Part shown: one piece after another, positions 1-8,221 of the stretch
Layout of the letters: every line of letters starts with the position of its first letter
Numbering within the stretch: the first letter of the stretch is position 1
NCBI RefSeq assembly: GCF_030012525.1
Contig: NZ_CP124855.1
Span: 1,488,001-1,552,000 of the forward strand
Source of the DNA: Chryseobacterium gotjawalense
GTDB taxonomy: Bacteria > Bacteroidota > Bacteroidia > Flavobacteriales > Weeksellaceae
Length of the DNA stretch: 64,000 nucleotides
Direction of reading: 5' to 3'
Program-made: the position numbers and the translations under genes
Notes under the pieces: generated by a model
The model's database searches: none
Seen by the model: the letters and a program-made list of their open reading frames with translations, nothing else
What the model was told of the DNA's origin: nothing

Positions 1-53
1 GTCAAGTACCGACTTTTGTGACTTCTTTCAAAAGACCGACAAGAAATTCGTCT

Positions 54-1817
54 TTACGAATGATACATTTTATCTACAACAACCGCATATTTCTGTAAGA
101 CGACGTTCCGTTTCACTTTCAAAGTCGGCGTTATTTCGCCACTTCCTATTTCAAATTCAGAAGGCATCAACACGAACTTTTTCACCTTTTCAAAACCCGA
201 AAGTCCTTTCTGAATTTCTTCTATTTTTTCCCGATAAAACTCTTTAACGGTTTCGATATTTACAATTTCCTCCCAAGAGGTAAACGGGATATTCATTTTT
301 GAAATCTGTTCCTGCAACGCTTCAAAATTTGGGATAATCAAGGCGGTTACATAAGGTTTCCCTTCTGCCACAACCATTGCCTGATTGATGTAATTGTTAT
401 TTGAAAATAGATTTTCTATCGGCTGCGGAGTGATGTACTTTCCATTAGACGTTTTCATCAGATCTTTGATCCGATCAGTAATAATTAAATTACCTGCCTG
501 ATCAAATTTCCCGGCATCCCCCGTTTTGAACCAACCATCCGCCGTAAAAACTTCTGCAGTTTCTTTTGGCTTTTTATAATAGCCTTTCATAATCCCACTT
601 CCTTTGGCCAGAATCTCATCATTATCGCCAATTTTAATTTGGGTATCACCAAATGGAACTCCCGCCGAACCATGTTCAAAATGATGAAAAGGAAAAGCAG
701 TTAAAGTCGCTGTAGTTTCCGTCAAACCGTAACCCACCGTGATATGAATCCCCAAAGCTTCAAAAAAACGGGTCACTTCAGCCGAAACGGACGCACCACC
801 ACAAGGCATAAACCAAAGTTTTCCGCCCATTTTTTTCTTAATTTTATTAAAGACCATTACGCCCGCAATTTTATTCTTCATCTTTAATAAAAAAGGAACG
901 TTTTTATCTAAGCGTCGCAGTTCTGCCACTTCAGTCCCGATTTCGATTGCCCAATTGAAAATTTTCCTTTTAGAATCAGAACTTTCATTGACCATTTCGT
1001 GAACGCCGGCGTAAATTTTCTGGTAAAATCTGGGAACAGCGCACATTATCGTAGGCTTAACCTCGGCTAAAGCACTTGCTATAAGTTTGGTATTCTCCAG
1101 AAAATACACTTTCGCACCACCGCAAAGAGCGAGTAAAGTCCAGCTTCTTTCGAAAATATGAGTCAATGGTAAAAATGCCAGTGAAGTCTCCTTCTCGAAG
1201 TTTTTAAATTTAAAAAAATCAAAATGTGCTTCCACACATTTATGGAAATTTCCGTGAGTCAACATCACTCCTTTCGGAACTCCGGTGGTTCCTGAAGTAT
1301 AAATAATGGTGGCCAGCGCGTCATCTTCGACCGGAACTATATCAAAAGTTTCTTCGGAGTTCTTAATAAAATCTTCGAGATATTGGCTCTTTTCTTTTTT
1401 GATCCAGATTGCTTTTTTCGCAACCAGTATTTGCTGTAAAATCTGATTCCTGTTTAAAATAGAAAATGCTGCCTCATATTGTTCCTGATTCCCGACCAGG
1501 ATCATTTTACATTCAGATTCATTGAGGATATATTCTGCCTGCTGCTCATTATTGGTCGCATAAATGGGCACAGTTACGGCTCCTAATGACAGAATTGCTA
1601 AATCGGTGACAATCCATTCTGCTGAGTTATCAGAATAAATGGCGACTTTGTCGTGCTCAGAAATCCCAGCTTCACGAAGTGCATTTGCGGTTTTAAAAAC
1701 CAGTCTTCTAAAATCCGACCAGGAGATTTCCGTCCACTTTTCTTTTTTCTTAAAGCCAATTGCCGGTTTCCTCGGAAACTTTGCGGTATTTATATTTAAA
1801 AATTCTGCAACATTCAT
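54..1817 (-). CDS. Long-chain acyl-CoA synthetase (AMP-forming)
   Basis: Activates fatty acids to acyl-CoA through an acyl-adenylate; cytoplasmic or membrane-peripheral. The 587-aa length fits the FadD/long-chain ligase family. The ATP-binding motif YTSGTTGVPKG lies at residues 173-183, followed by GYGLTETTA (adenylate motif), WFKTGDAG and DRIKDLMKTSNGKYI, the last being the hinge and C-terminal catalytic loop typical of long-chain enzymes. The ATG start is 3 bases downstream of the preceding SDR stop, so the two are almost certainly co-transcribed and may act together in lipid metabolism. It is the last gene of a five-gene minus-strand run. The exact substrate chain length cannot be read from sequence. 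Family assignment is firm; fadD itself is not claimed because Flavobacteriia carry several paralogues. Confidence 0.92.
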   Translation of the reverse strand: MNVAEFLNINTAKFPRKPAIGFKKKEKWTEISWSDFRRLVFKTANALREAGISEHDKVAIYSDNSAEWIVTDLAILSLGAVTVPIYATNNEQQAEYILNESECKMILVGNQEQYEAAFSILNRNQILQQILVAKKAIWIKKEKSQYLEDFIKNSEETFDIVPVEDDALATIIYTSGTTGVPKGVMLTHGNFHKCVEAHFDFFKFKNFEKETSLAFLPLTHIFERSWTLLALCGGAKVYFLENTKLIASALAEVKPTIMCAVPRFYQKIYAGVHEMVNESSDSKRKIFNWAIEIGTEVAELRRLDKNVPFLLKMKNKIAGVMVFNKIKKKMGGKLWFMPCGGASVSAEVTRFFEALGIHITVGYGLTETTATLTAFPFHHFEHGSAGVPFGDTQIKIGDNDEILAKGSGIMKGYYKKPKETAEVFTADGWFKTGDAGKFDQAGNLIITDRIKDLMKTSNGKYITPQPIENLFSNNNYINQAMVVAEGKPYVTALIIPNFEALQEQISKMNIPFTSWEEIVNIETVKEFYREKIEEIQKGLSGFEKVKKFVLMPSEFEIGSGEITPTLKVKRNVVLQKYAVVVDKMYHS

Positions 1818-1819
1818 AA

Positions 1820-2824
1820 TTATTTTTTATCTGAGATATAGTTTTTTAAGTGAAAATCAAGACTTTCAAAAACCGAAATAAATTGATAATCAAGTTTTCT
1901 TCTGATTTTTTCATTAGAAACGATGTGATGTGAAGTTACCGTTTCCAGATTGACTTTGCTCATCATTCTGAGTTTAGGAAACAGCCATCCGAATAATATA
2001 TTCAAGACGTAACCCGCCTTTAAAATCCCTTTTGAAATAACCTTCGCTTTTGATTTCCCTAACTTTTCACGAACAAAATTGGCAACCTCCAGTATTTTTT
2101 TGGTTTCTGAAATAACGATAAACCGTTCTCCGAAAATATTGTTTTCCATTAATGAAACAGCGATTTTGCTAACGTCTCTTACATCTACATACGTTGTGCT
2201 TCCGCTCATTGCATAAGGATATTTCTCGAAAGTTTCAAACATTTCACCGCTGCTCGAATGCCAGTTTCCACTGCCGATAATTACGCCAGGATTGATGATG
2301 ACGGTTTGAAGTCCTTCTGCCGATGCCCGCCAAACTTCCATTTCAGAAAAATGCTTGGATTTGGCATAAGGTGAATGATTAATTTTTGGATTATAATTGG
2401 AGTCTTCTGTGGTTTCGCCGTTTTCATTAACTCCATCTAAAACCGCAGTCGAACTTACAAAACAGAATTTCTGAACCGATGAATTTTCACAGGCAAAAAG
2501 AAGTTGTCTGGTTCCCTCGATATTGGTTTGGTACATCGTAAGCCGATGATCCGGATGAAAACTCACATGAGCAGCACAATGATAAACTTCCGTAACTTGA
2601 TTCAGTGCATTTTTCAGGGATTCTAAATCTTGAAAATCGACATCAACCCATTCAATTTTATTAAAAAACGCATCGGGTTCGTCGGTATAAAACCGGTAAG
2701 ACTCGTGGACTTCCCTTATATTACTGGAAGTTCTTTTGGTTGCCCGAACCGATTTACCGCGTTTCAGCAAATCCAAAACGATCACTCTGCCGAGAATTCC
2801 GGTCGCGCCTGTGACTAATACCAT
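1820..2824 (-). CDS. NAD(P)-dependent epimerase/dehydratase (extended SDR)
   Basis: Extended short-chain dehydrogenase of 334 aa. The Rossmann dinucleotide motif GATGILG is at residues 6-12, and the catalytic YxxxK is Tyr153/Lys157 (SPYAKSK), preceded by a VSSTAVLD strand carrying the catalytic Ser/Thr. This is the layout of dihydroflavonol-4-reductase-like and 3-beta-HSD-like SDRs, which reduce or oxidise carbonyls on bulky or lipid substrates. The stop is 2 bases before the acyl-CoA synthetase start, so joint translation is likely and a lipid substrate is a reasonable inference. The real substrate is unknown. Upstream lies a short octamer repeat array (2856-2888) separating it from the hydrolase gene. 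Confidence 0.85.
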   Translation of the reverse strand: MVLVTGATGILGRVIVLDLLKRGKSVRATKRTSSNIREVHESYRFYTDEPDAFFNKIEWVDVDFQDLESLKNALNQVTEVYHCAAHVSFHPDHRLTMYQTNIEGTRQLLFACENSSVQKFCFVSSTAVLDGVNENGETTEDSNYNPKINHSPYAKSKHFSEMEVWRASAEGLQTVIINPGVIIGSGNWHSSSGEMFETFEKYPYAMSGSTTYVDVRDVSKIAVSLMENNIFGERFIVISETKKILEVANFVREKLGKSKAKVISKGILKAGYVLNILFGWLFPKLRMMSKVNLETVTSHHIVSNEKIRRKLDYQFISVFESLDFHLKNYISDKK

Positions 2825-2855
2825 AATTTAGAGGAGAGATTTATAGACATGAGAT

Positions 2856-2888
2856 TTGAGACTTTGAGTTATTGAAGGTTTTGAATAT
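2856..2888. repeat. Short TTGAG-type octamer array
   Basis: Three in-phase 8-bp units (TTGAGACT, TTGAGTTA, TTGAAGGT) followed after one extra base by TTGAATAT, in the gap between the SDR and hydrolase genes. It is the weakest member of the TTGAGTAT family seen at 29883, 60506, 60990 and 62121. Confidence 0.5.
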
Positions 2889-2905
2889 TTTTAAATAAAC
2901 CAGAA

Positions 2906-3691
2906 TTAAACTCTGTTTTCTGAAAGGAAATCCTTTACCAGTTCGTTAAAGTCAGTCGGGTTTTCTGCCTGTACCCAATGTCCGGCATTTTTCACCGTAA
3001 CAATTGATGCGTTGGGAAATTGCTGTTTAATCTGAAATTCATCCTGAGGTAAAATATAGTTGGATTTTTCCCCTGAAACAAATAAAGTTTCTCCGGCGAA
3101 CACGCCAAATTTTATGGCATTAGAAACAAATTCCGTGTATTTTTCGGAAAGGGTTTTCAGGTTAAACCGCCAGTTCAGTTTTTTATCATCCGTCCAATAA
3201 AGGTTTTTTGCCAAAAATTGAATGACCGATTTCTCAGGAATATATTGGTGTAGAACTTCCTCCACTTCCTGCCGCGAAGTCACTTTATCGAAATCGACAC
3301 TTTCCAGGGCCTTTATAATCCCCTGATGATGCGGCGGATATGCTTTTGGCGAGATATCAACCACGATCAGTTTCTGTACTTTCACGGGATATTTTATGGC
3401 AAACTGCATCACCGCTTTTCCTCCGAGCGAATGCCCTAACAGATTGACTTTATCCAACTTGTGGAATTGCATATAATGTAGAATATCATGCGCTAAATCG
3501 TCGTGTGTCATTTCTGATGAATGAAAACTTTTGCCGTGATTTCTTAAATCGATTAAATGAACGGGGAAAAACTCACCCATTTCTTTGCCGAAACTTCCCC
3601 AGTTATCAAGCATCCCGAATAATCCGTGAAACACCAAAAGCGGTATTCCGGGTTGATCTTCTCCGTATATTTTTGAGTGTAGAATTTCCAT
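2906..3691 (-). CDS. Alpha/beta hydrolase (YbfF-like esterase)
   Basis: A 261-aa alpha/beta-hydrolase. The oxyanion-hole segment FHGLFG is at residues 21-26, the nucleophile elbow GHSLGG at 86-91 (Ser88), a likely acid lies in the VVDISPKAYP/GETLFVSGEKS region, and the catalytic His is in NAGHWVQAENP near residue 239. The pattern HGLFGMLDNWGSFGKEM followed by DLRNHGKS closely follows the YbfF/PGAP1-like esterases that hydrolyse short acyl esters or acyl-CoA. It lies between pdxJ and the SDR on the same strand with gaps of 62 and 81 bases, so it is probably in the same transcript. Substrate unknown; family confident. Confidence 0.85.
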   Translation of the reverse strand: MEILHSKIYGEDQPGIPLLVFHGLFGMLDNWGSFGKEMGEFFPVHLIDLRNHGKSFHSSEMTHDDLAHDILHYMQFHKLDKVNLLGHSLGGKAVMQFAIKYPVKVQKLIVVDISPKAYPPHHQGIIKALESVDFDKVTSRQEVEEVLHQYIPEKSVIQFLAKNLYWTDDKKLNWRFNLKTLSEKYTEFVSNAIKFGVFAGETLFVSGEKSNYILPQDEFQIKQQFPNASIVTVKNAGHWVQAENPTDFNELVKDFLSENRV

Positions 3692-3753
3692 TTTTTTTAA
3701 ATTAAAGTCATTTTTCAGATATAACTGTCAACCATTGATTAATTAAAAAACCG

Positions 3754-4473
3754 CTACCACTTCGCCAATCTCTTCAGATAAGCCTGTACTGTGTTTTCTA
3801 AACCCATATACAACGCTTCGGAAATCAGTGCATGACCAATTGAAACTTCCAGTAAATTTGGAATATTATCGGCAAAATATTTTAAATTCTCTAAACTCAA
3901 ATCATGACCGGCATTGATTCCCAATCCATATTTTCCAGCTTCCAAAGCGGTTTCAATATAAGGTTTTATCGCTTCTTCCTTATTTTTGGAATAATTGATT
4001 GCATACGCTTCCGTATACAATTCAATTCTATCGGCACCGGTTTCTTTAGCATATTTCACCATTTCTGGATTTGGATCTAGGAAAACTGATGTTCTGATTC
4101 CGGCCTTTTTAAATTCATCAATCACCAGTTTCAGAAATTCCAAATTATATTCGCAATCCCAGCCAGCATTGGAAGTAATTGCGTCGTCGGTATCCGGCAC
4201 AAGTGTCACCTGATCCGGTTTCACGTCTAAAACCATATCGATAAAGGGACGGTGCGGATTCCCTTCAATATTAAATTCGGTATAAATCAAAGGCTTTAAA
4301 TCATAAACATCTTTTCTGGTAATATGCCTTTGATCGGGTCTTGGATGAATGGTAATTCCCTGCGCACCAAATTCCTGCAGCTTAATGGCTGCTTCGGTTA
4401 CACTTGGCAATTCGCCCCCTCTAGCATTTCTAAGGGTTGCAATTTTATTAATATTTACACTGAGTTTCGTCAT
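3754..4473 (-). CDS. pdxJ: Pyridoxine 5'-phosphate synthase
   Basis: Condenses 1-deoxyxylulose-5-phosphate with 3-amino-2-oxopropyl phosphate in the DXP-dependent vitamin B6 pathway; cytoplasmic TIM barrel, usually an octamer. The protein opens with LSVNINKIATLRNARGG, the PdxJ signature, then HPRPDQRHI, a central acidic ELYTEAYA and GINAGHDLSLENL with the active-site His. I take the ATG at 4473 (MTKLSVN, 239 aa) because it gives the usual family length; the frame stays open 13 codons further, to 4512, but that would run into the mechanosensitive-channel gene. The gap to the upstream channel stop is 4 bases, so the two are co-transcribed. Confidence 0.95.
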   Translation of the reverse strand: MTKLSVNINKIATLRNARGGELPSVTEAAIKLQEFGAQGITIHPRPDQRHITRKDVYDLKPLIYTEFNIEGNPHRPFIDMVLDVKPDQVTLVPDTDDAITSNAGWDCEYNLEFLKLVIDEFKKAGIRTSVFLDPNPEMVKYAKETGADRIELYTEAYAINYSKNKEEAIKPYIETALEAGKYGLGINAGHDLSLENLKYFADNIPNLLEVSIGHALISEALYMGLENTVQAYLKRLAKW

Positions 4474-4477
4474 TTTT

Positions 4478-5737
4478 TTAAATTTTATTGAACTGCATAA
4501 TTTCCAGATCAAATTCTTTGGACGCTACCAAAAGATGGTCAAAAATATCTGCCATTATTCCCTCATAATTTACCCACGCAGAATCGTTTGTAAAACAGTA
4601 AATTTCCAGCGGCATTCCATGAGGCGTATTCTCCAGTTGCCTTACAATCAAGGTTCCTTTTTGATCGATATGCTTATTATTTCTAAGATAATTAAAGGTA
4701 TATTCCCGGAAGACCCCAATATTGGTCAACTGCCTGCCATTAATGACAAGGTCTGCATTTTCGATATGCGTCCGTTCTTCGATTATTTCATCTTTCATTT
4801 CATGAAGATAATCTCTGATTAAATTAATTTTAGACAACCGGTCCACCTCTTCTAAATCTAAGAACTTAAAGGACTTAATATTAAAAATAATGGAACGCTT
4901 AATTCTTCTGGTATTGCTCTCTGACATAACCTGCAGATTCTTAATTTCCGTGGTCAGAAAATCATAGGTCGGAATGGTTGATATCGTTTTATCGAAATTC
5001 TGTATTTTCGTTGTCAAAAGATTTAAATCGACGATGGTGCCTTCCAGATTGTATTTCGGAATCCCGATCCAGTCCCCTACTTTTAAATTTTTAGAAGTTG
5101 CGACATGAATCCCGGTAACGAAACCAAGAATCGTATCTCTGAAAACCAAAACCAGAACAGCGGTAATTGCTCCCAAACTGCCGACTATCGCAGAACCGCT
5201 AATTCCGAAAATCACACAAATTGCAATGACTGAGGAAACAAAAATCCCGAAAATTTTGACAGTTTGCGAAACTGCATTCAACGCAATGATTTTATAATAA
5301 TCTTTTTTGATGATGAAGAAATTACGAAATGCACTCATCCCCCGGTACAGCATTCCAGCCACCACAAAAACGATGAATAAACCCATCATTCTTTCTAAGA
5401 AAGTAAAACTTTTTGGGTGCCTGTAGAAAATCGAAAACAGGGCATAACTACCAAAAAGCAGCGCGATGATATGGGAAAACGAATTCGTAATTCTCGCAGC
5501 ATAAATGGATTTCAGAACAGGATATTTCTCTTTATCAAAAAATAACTTAAAAACAGTGTTAATTACTAATTTGAAAAGAAAATCAACCAGGTAAACTATC
5601 GCAATAAAGAACGCAAATTTAAAAAAAATCTGAAGAAGCAGCACCCAACTGTCCGGCGAATGATCTTTCACAAAAAAGTGAATAGAGTCGCTTACATTCT
5701 GCAGTAAATCTTTTGTATTTGTTATTTCTTTATCCAT
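4478..5737 (-). CDS. Mechanosensitive ion channel, YbdG/MscS type
   Basis: Inner-membrane channel that relieves turgor on osmotic downshock. At 419 aa it matches the YbdG-size subgroup of MscS proteins rather than the about 290-aa MscS. About five hydrophobic segments occupy the first 200 residues; the last (AIVGSLGAITAVLVLVF, then RDTILGFVTGI) is the glycine/alanine-rich pore helix. The beta domain follows (VGDWIGIPKYNLEGTIVDLN and STIPTYDFLTTEIKN), then a soluble alpha/beta C-terminus ending in LVASKEFDLEIMQFNKI. It is first in the five-gene minus-strand run, overlaps nothing and sits 4 bases before pdxJ. Transcribed divergently from the DUF456 gene across a 69-base gap that must hold both promoters. 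Confidence 0.9.
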   Translation of the reverse strand: MDKEITNTKDLLQNVSDSIHFFVKDHSPDSWVLLLQIFFKFAFFIAIVYLVDFLFKLVINTVFKLFFDKEKYPVLKSIYAARITNSFSHIIALLFGSYALFSIFYRHPKSFTFLERMMGLFIVFVVAGMLYRGMSAFRNFFIIKKDYYKIIALNAVSQTVKIFGIFVSSVIAICVIFGISGSAIVGSLGAITAVLVLVFRDTILGFVTGIHVATSKNLKVGDWIGIPKYNLEGTIVDLNLLTTKIQNFDKTISTIPTYDFLTTEIKNLQVMSESNTRRIKRSIIFNIKSFKFLDLEEVDRLSKINLIRDYLHEMKDEIIEERTHIENADLVINGRQLTNIGVFREYTFNYLRNNKHIDQKGTLIVRQLENTPHGMPLEIYCFTNDSAWVNYEGIMADIFDHLLVASKEFDLEIMQFNKI

Positions 5738-5806
5738 CCCAGCAAAAATAAGAATTCTGTTTGTCTTTCACAGATTAATAAGTACATTTAACAAAATTTA
5801 GTTACG

Positions 5807-6292
5807 ATGGATACTACTTTAATTCAAATTGTCAGTATAATATTATTAGTTCTTGGGATTTTAGGAACTTTCCTGCCCGTTTTACCGGGATTATTATTGA
5901 GTTTAGCGGGCCTGTTGATTTATAAATTCGGAACAGACGCACCTTTACCGATGGTTTATATCTGGATTTTTGTTTTCCTGACCATTCTGTCAACCGTTCT
6001 CAATTATGTCATTCCGGCCAGAACCAACCGAAAATATGGCGGTACGCGTTGGGGAAGTGTAGGTTCGGTGGTAGGAACATTTGTCGGATTATTTTTCATT
6101 CCGGTGCCGTTCGGATTTTTAATCGGAATGTTTCTGGGCGTTTTCATCGGAGAATTACTGCACGATGCCTCCGATAAAAAGAAAGCCTGGAATTCTACGA
6201 AAGGTGCTTTAATTGGATTTCTTTACGGAACAGGTTTTAATTTCATCGTGGGGCTGGCAATGTTTTTGGTTGTTTTAATTGATATGTTTTAA
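5807..6292 (+). CDS. DUF456 family membrane protein
   Basis: A 161-aa integral membrane protein of unknown function. The hydrophobic N-terminus with LGTFLPVLPGLLLSLAGLL, a second segment (YIWIFVFLTILSTVLNYVI), and paired glycine-rich helices (SVGSVVGTFVGLFFIPVPFG, IGMFLGVFIGELLHD) match DUF456, a small membrane family built of glycine-zipper-like helices. The conserved GELLHD stretch and the final GTGFNFIVGLAMFLVV helix are visible. It is followed 12 bases later by a lipoprotein gene on the same strand, so the pair may be expressed together. Function is not known for the family. Confidence 0.8.
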   Translation: MDTTLIQIVSIILLVLGILGTFLPVLPGLLLSLAGLLIYKFGTDAPLPMVYIWIFVFLTILSTVLNYVIPARTNRKYGGTRWGSVGSVVGTFVGLFFIPVPFGFLIGMFLGVFIGELLHDASDKKKAWNSTKGALIGFLYGTGFNFIVGLAMFLVVLIDMF

Positions 6293-6304
6293 AAAGACAA
6301 ACCT

Positions 6305-6925
6305 ATGATTTACAAAACATTAGTAAGCTCACTCACTTTTTTCACTTTGGCAACCTGTCAGAGCCACAATGCAGCAAATTCCACAAAAACAACCGCAGTG
6401 GAAAATACCGAAGTTATAACGAATACCAATTCGCAGCCTGTTCCCAAAAAAGAAGCGTCGGCAATGTCGACTGTTGTACCACCCGATGACCGACCAGTGA
6501 AAATTGCAGAAAAGCAGCAAGCAATATCCAATAAAAAAAATGTGGTTTATTTCAAAGAAGGTGAAAATAAATTCCTGAAGGAATATGAAATGAATGTCAC
6601 CTTCAAAAGAATGCTCGAAGACAGCCGCTGCCCCAAAGACGTACAATGCATATGGGCCGGAAATGCAATGGCAGAAATAGAAGTGATGGGACTTTATACC
6701 AGACCAGTCATTTTACAGCTCAGCACGATGAATGATGTAAATAGAAGCTATTACAACACTCAAAGTTTCAATGGATATAAGATTTTGCTGGTTGAAGTAA
6801 GTCCTGATATCACTTCTGTCAAGGGATTTAAAGCATTAAAAGGAAGCTACACAATTGCTCTTCAGTTTGAAAAAGAAGCTTCGGGAGATTCCCCAACTCA
6901 GAAAGGAGGAACTACCACGAAATAG
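6305..6925 (+). CDS. Hypothetical lipoprotein with DSRCP..C motif
   Basis: A 206-aa exported lipoprotein. The N-terminus MIYKTLVSSLTFFTLATC is a signal peptide with a lipobox, giving lipidated Cys18. A long Ser/Thr/Lys-rich linker of about 60 residues follows, then a compact domain from about residue 77 with the pair DSRCPKDVQCIWAGNA, a motif I recognise from uncharacterised Bacteroidota lipoproteins; the two cysteines probably form a disulfide in the periplasm. Its last 14 bases overlap the end of the convergent ung gene. No function can be assigned. Confidence 0.75.
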   Translation: MIYKTLVSSLTFFTLATCQSHNAANSTKTTAVENTEVITNTNSQPVPKKEASAMSTVVPPDDRPVKIAEKQQAISNKKNVVYFKEGENKFLKEYEMNVTFKRMLEDSRCPKDVQCIWAGNAMAEIEVMGLYTRPVILQLSTMNDVNRSYYNTQSFNGYKILLVEVSPDITSVKGFKALKGSYTIALQFEKEASGDSPTQKGGTTTK

Positions 6926-7553
6926 GATTTATCTTTTTCGATTTCAAATAATCATTAATCTGCGAAAAGGGTTTGCTTCCATAAAAACCACGATAAACAG
7001 AAAATGGTGACGGATGCGCAGATTTTACGATAAAATGTTTGGAGGAATCAATCAGTTCCTCTTTTTTTTGTGCAAATGCGCCCCATAAAACGAAGACTAC
7101 ATTTTCCTTTTTATCTGAAATTTCTTTAATGATGAAATCGGTGAATTTTTCCCAGCCTAGATTTTTGTGAGAATTCGGTTCGTGCGCTTTCACGGTCAAG
7201 GTGGCATTCAAAAGCAAAACACCCTGTTTCGCCCAGTCATCAAGTTCTGTTCGCGATCTTTCAATTCCCAGATCATCTTTCAGTTCTTTAAAAATATTTT
7301 TAAGCGAAGGTGGTGCTTTTACTTTTTCAGAAACAGAAAAACACAGACCGTTCGCCTGATCATCATTATGATAAGGATCCTGTCCAATGATCACCACTTT
7401 TACGTTTTCAAAAGGAGTTAAATCCAATGCTCTGTATATTTCCTCTTTTGGGGGAAAACATTTTTCTGTTGCATAAGCGTCTTGTACTTTTTGCCAAATA
7501 TTTTCGAAGTATCCGGTGTTTTTAATCGGAGAAAGAATTTCAGTCCAGGTCAT
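6912..7553 (-). CDS. ung: Uracil-DNA glycosylase, family 1
   Basis: Excises uracil from DNA as the first step of base-excision repair. The 213-aa protein carries the catalytic water-activating loop IGQDPYHN (Asp59), the uracil-binding NGLCFSV segment with the stacking Phe, LLLNATLTV, and the minor-groove loop SAHPSPFS with the catalytic His near residue 184. All family-1 motifs are present and the length is typical. It ends inside the last codons of the convergent lipoprotein gene (14-base overlap). The region just before its start codon is an octamer repeat array (7558-7621). Confidence 0.96.
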   Translation of the reverse strand: MTWTEILSPIKNTGYFENIWQKVQDAYATEKCFPPKEEIYRALDLTPFENVKVVIIGQDPYHNDDQANGLCFSVSEKVKAPPSLKNIFKELKDDLGIERSRTELDDWAKQGVLLLNATLTVKAHEPNSHKNLGWEKFTDFIIKEISDKKENVVFVLWGAFAQKKEELIDSSKHFIVKSAHPSPFSVYRGFYGSKPFSQINDYLKSKKINPISW

Positions 7554-7557
7554 TGTA

Positions 7558-7621
7558 TGATGTGATGATTAATTGATATGGTGATGTGATGATGTGGTGA
7601 TGCGATGATGTGTTGATTATT
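7558..7621. repeat. TGATGTGA-type octamer array (8 units)
   Basis: Eight consecutive 8-bp units all beginning TGAT (TGATGTGA, TGATTAAT, TGATATGG, TGATGTGA, TGATGTGG, TGATGCGA, TGATGTGT, TGATTATT) fill the gap between ung and the GNAT gene. The last unit runs into the GNAT stop codon. Same 8-bp period as the TTGAGTAT arrays elsewhere but a different sequence. Confidence 0.85.
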
Positions 7622-8126
7622 TAAATGCGCTTAATTCAAAAATAATATTTTCCGGGTACTTTTCATCCTTGCGTTTTTTGTTTAAAACAAATTTTGTTTT
7701 CTCGAGTAATTTTATGGAATCCAAATTATTTTTATTGGTAAAAGCTTCTATTTTCTTTAAGTTCAAATGATTGAAACCATAATCCAAAATACAGTTTACG
7801 GCTTCCGACATGATTCCTTTTCCCTGATATTTCGGCAGTAATTCATATCCTAATTCAGCAGTAGATTTATTTTTGGAAAAATTCCACAGGCAAATTGTGC
7901 CTATTAATTTCGGGTCATTTTGGAGCGCAATTCCCAGAAAAACGATTTCTTTATTCTCCGCTTTTCTTTTTATATTTAAAATAAAATAGAGCGCTTCAAA
8001 AGAATCTTTCGGAGGATCGCGGTGAAGAAATTCATTAATTTCAATATTGCTTCTAATGTTTAGAATGTCGTGGGCATCATATTCTGTGACCGTTCGCAAA
8101 ATTAATCTTTCAGTAGAAAACTTCAT
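7617..8126 (-). CDS. GNAT N-acetyltransferase (RimJ/RimL type)
   Basis: A 169-aa acetyltransferase of the Acetyltransf_3 type. The start STERLILRTVTEYDAHDI is the usual RimJ/RimL-like opening; LGYELLPKYQGKGIMSEA contains the acetyl-CoA pyrophosphate loop (Q-x-x-G-x-G), and KIEAFTNKNNLDSIKLLEK is the C-terminal signature. It would acetylate a protein N-terminus or small amine; the substrate cannot be told. A perfect TATCTTTG -7 box ends 4 bases upstream of the ATG, so the mRNA is predicted to be leaderless. Confidence 0.85.
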   Translation of the reverse strand: MKFSTERLILRTVTEYDAHDILNIRSNIEINEFLHRDPPKDSFEALYFILNIKRKAENKEIVFLGIALQNDPKLIGTICLWNFSKNKSTAELGYELLPKYQGKGIMSEAVNCILDYGFNHLNLKKIEAFTNKNNLDSIKLLEKTKFVLNKKRKDEKYPENIIFELSAFK

Positions 8127-8130
8127 CTTT

Positions 8131-8138
8131 CAAAGATA
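8131..8138 (-). promoter_or_regulatory. Bacteroidota -7 box of the GNAT gene
   Basis: On the minus strand TATCTTTG, followed by AAAG and then ATG. The match to TAnnTTTG is exact and the spacer to the start codon is 4 bases. No clear TTTG -33 element is seen at the expected distance. Confidence 0.6.
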
Positions 8139-8185
8139 TAATTTAGAAATTAATTTTACATTGTCGAAACGGTTGTCTCAAAACT

Positions 8186-8218
8186 TTTGTAACTATGGTG
8201 TCAAAATAAGTAAATTTG
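8186..8218 (+). promoter_or_regulatory. Promoter of mutS2
   Basis: TTTG at 8186-8189, 21 bases, then TAAATTTG at 8211-8218: both elements of the Bacteroidota primary-sigma consensus. The GTG start at 8222 lies 3 bases after the -7 box, so transcription is expected to begin at about the start codon itself. Confidence 0.65.
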
Positions 8219-8221
8219 CGT

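Noticed and set aside
8216..8221. TTG start of MutS2 at 8216
   Set aside because: Lies inside the -7 box itself; the GTG at 8222 gives the family-like start MHIQKEDL.
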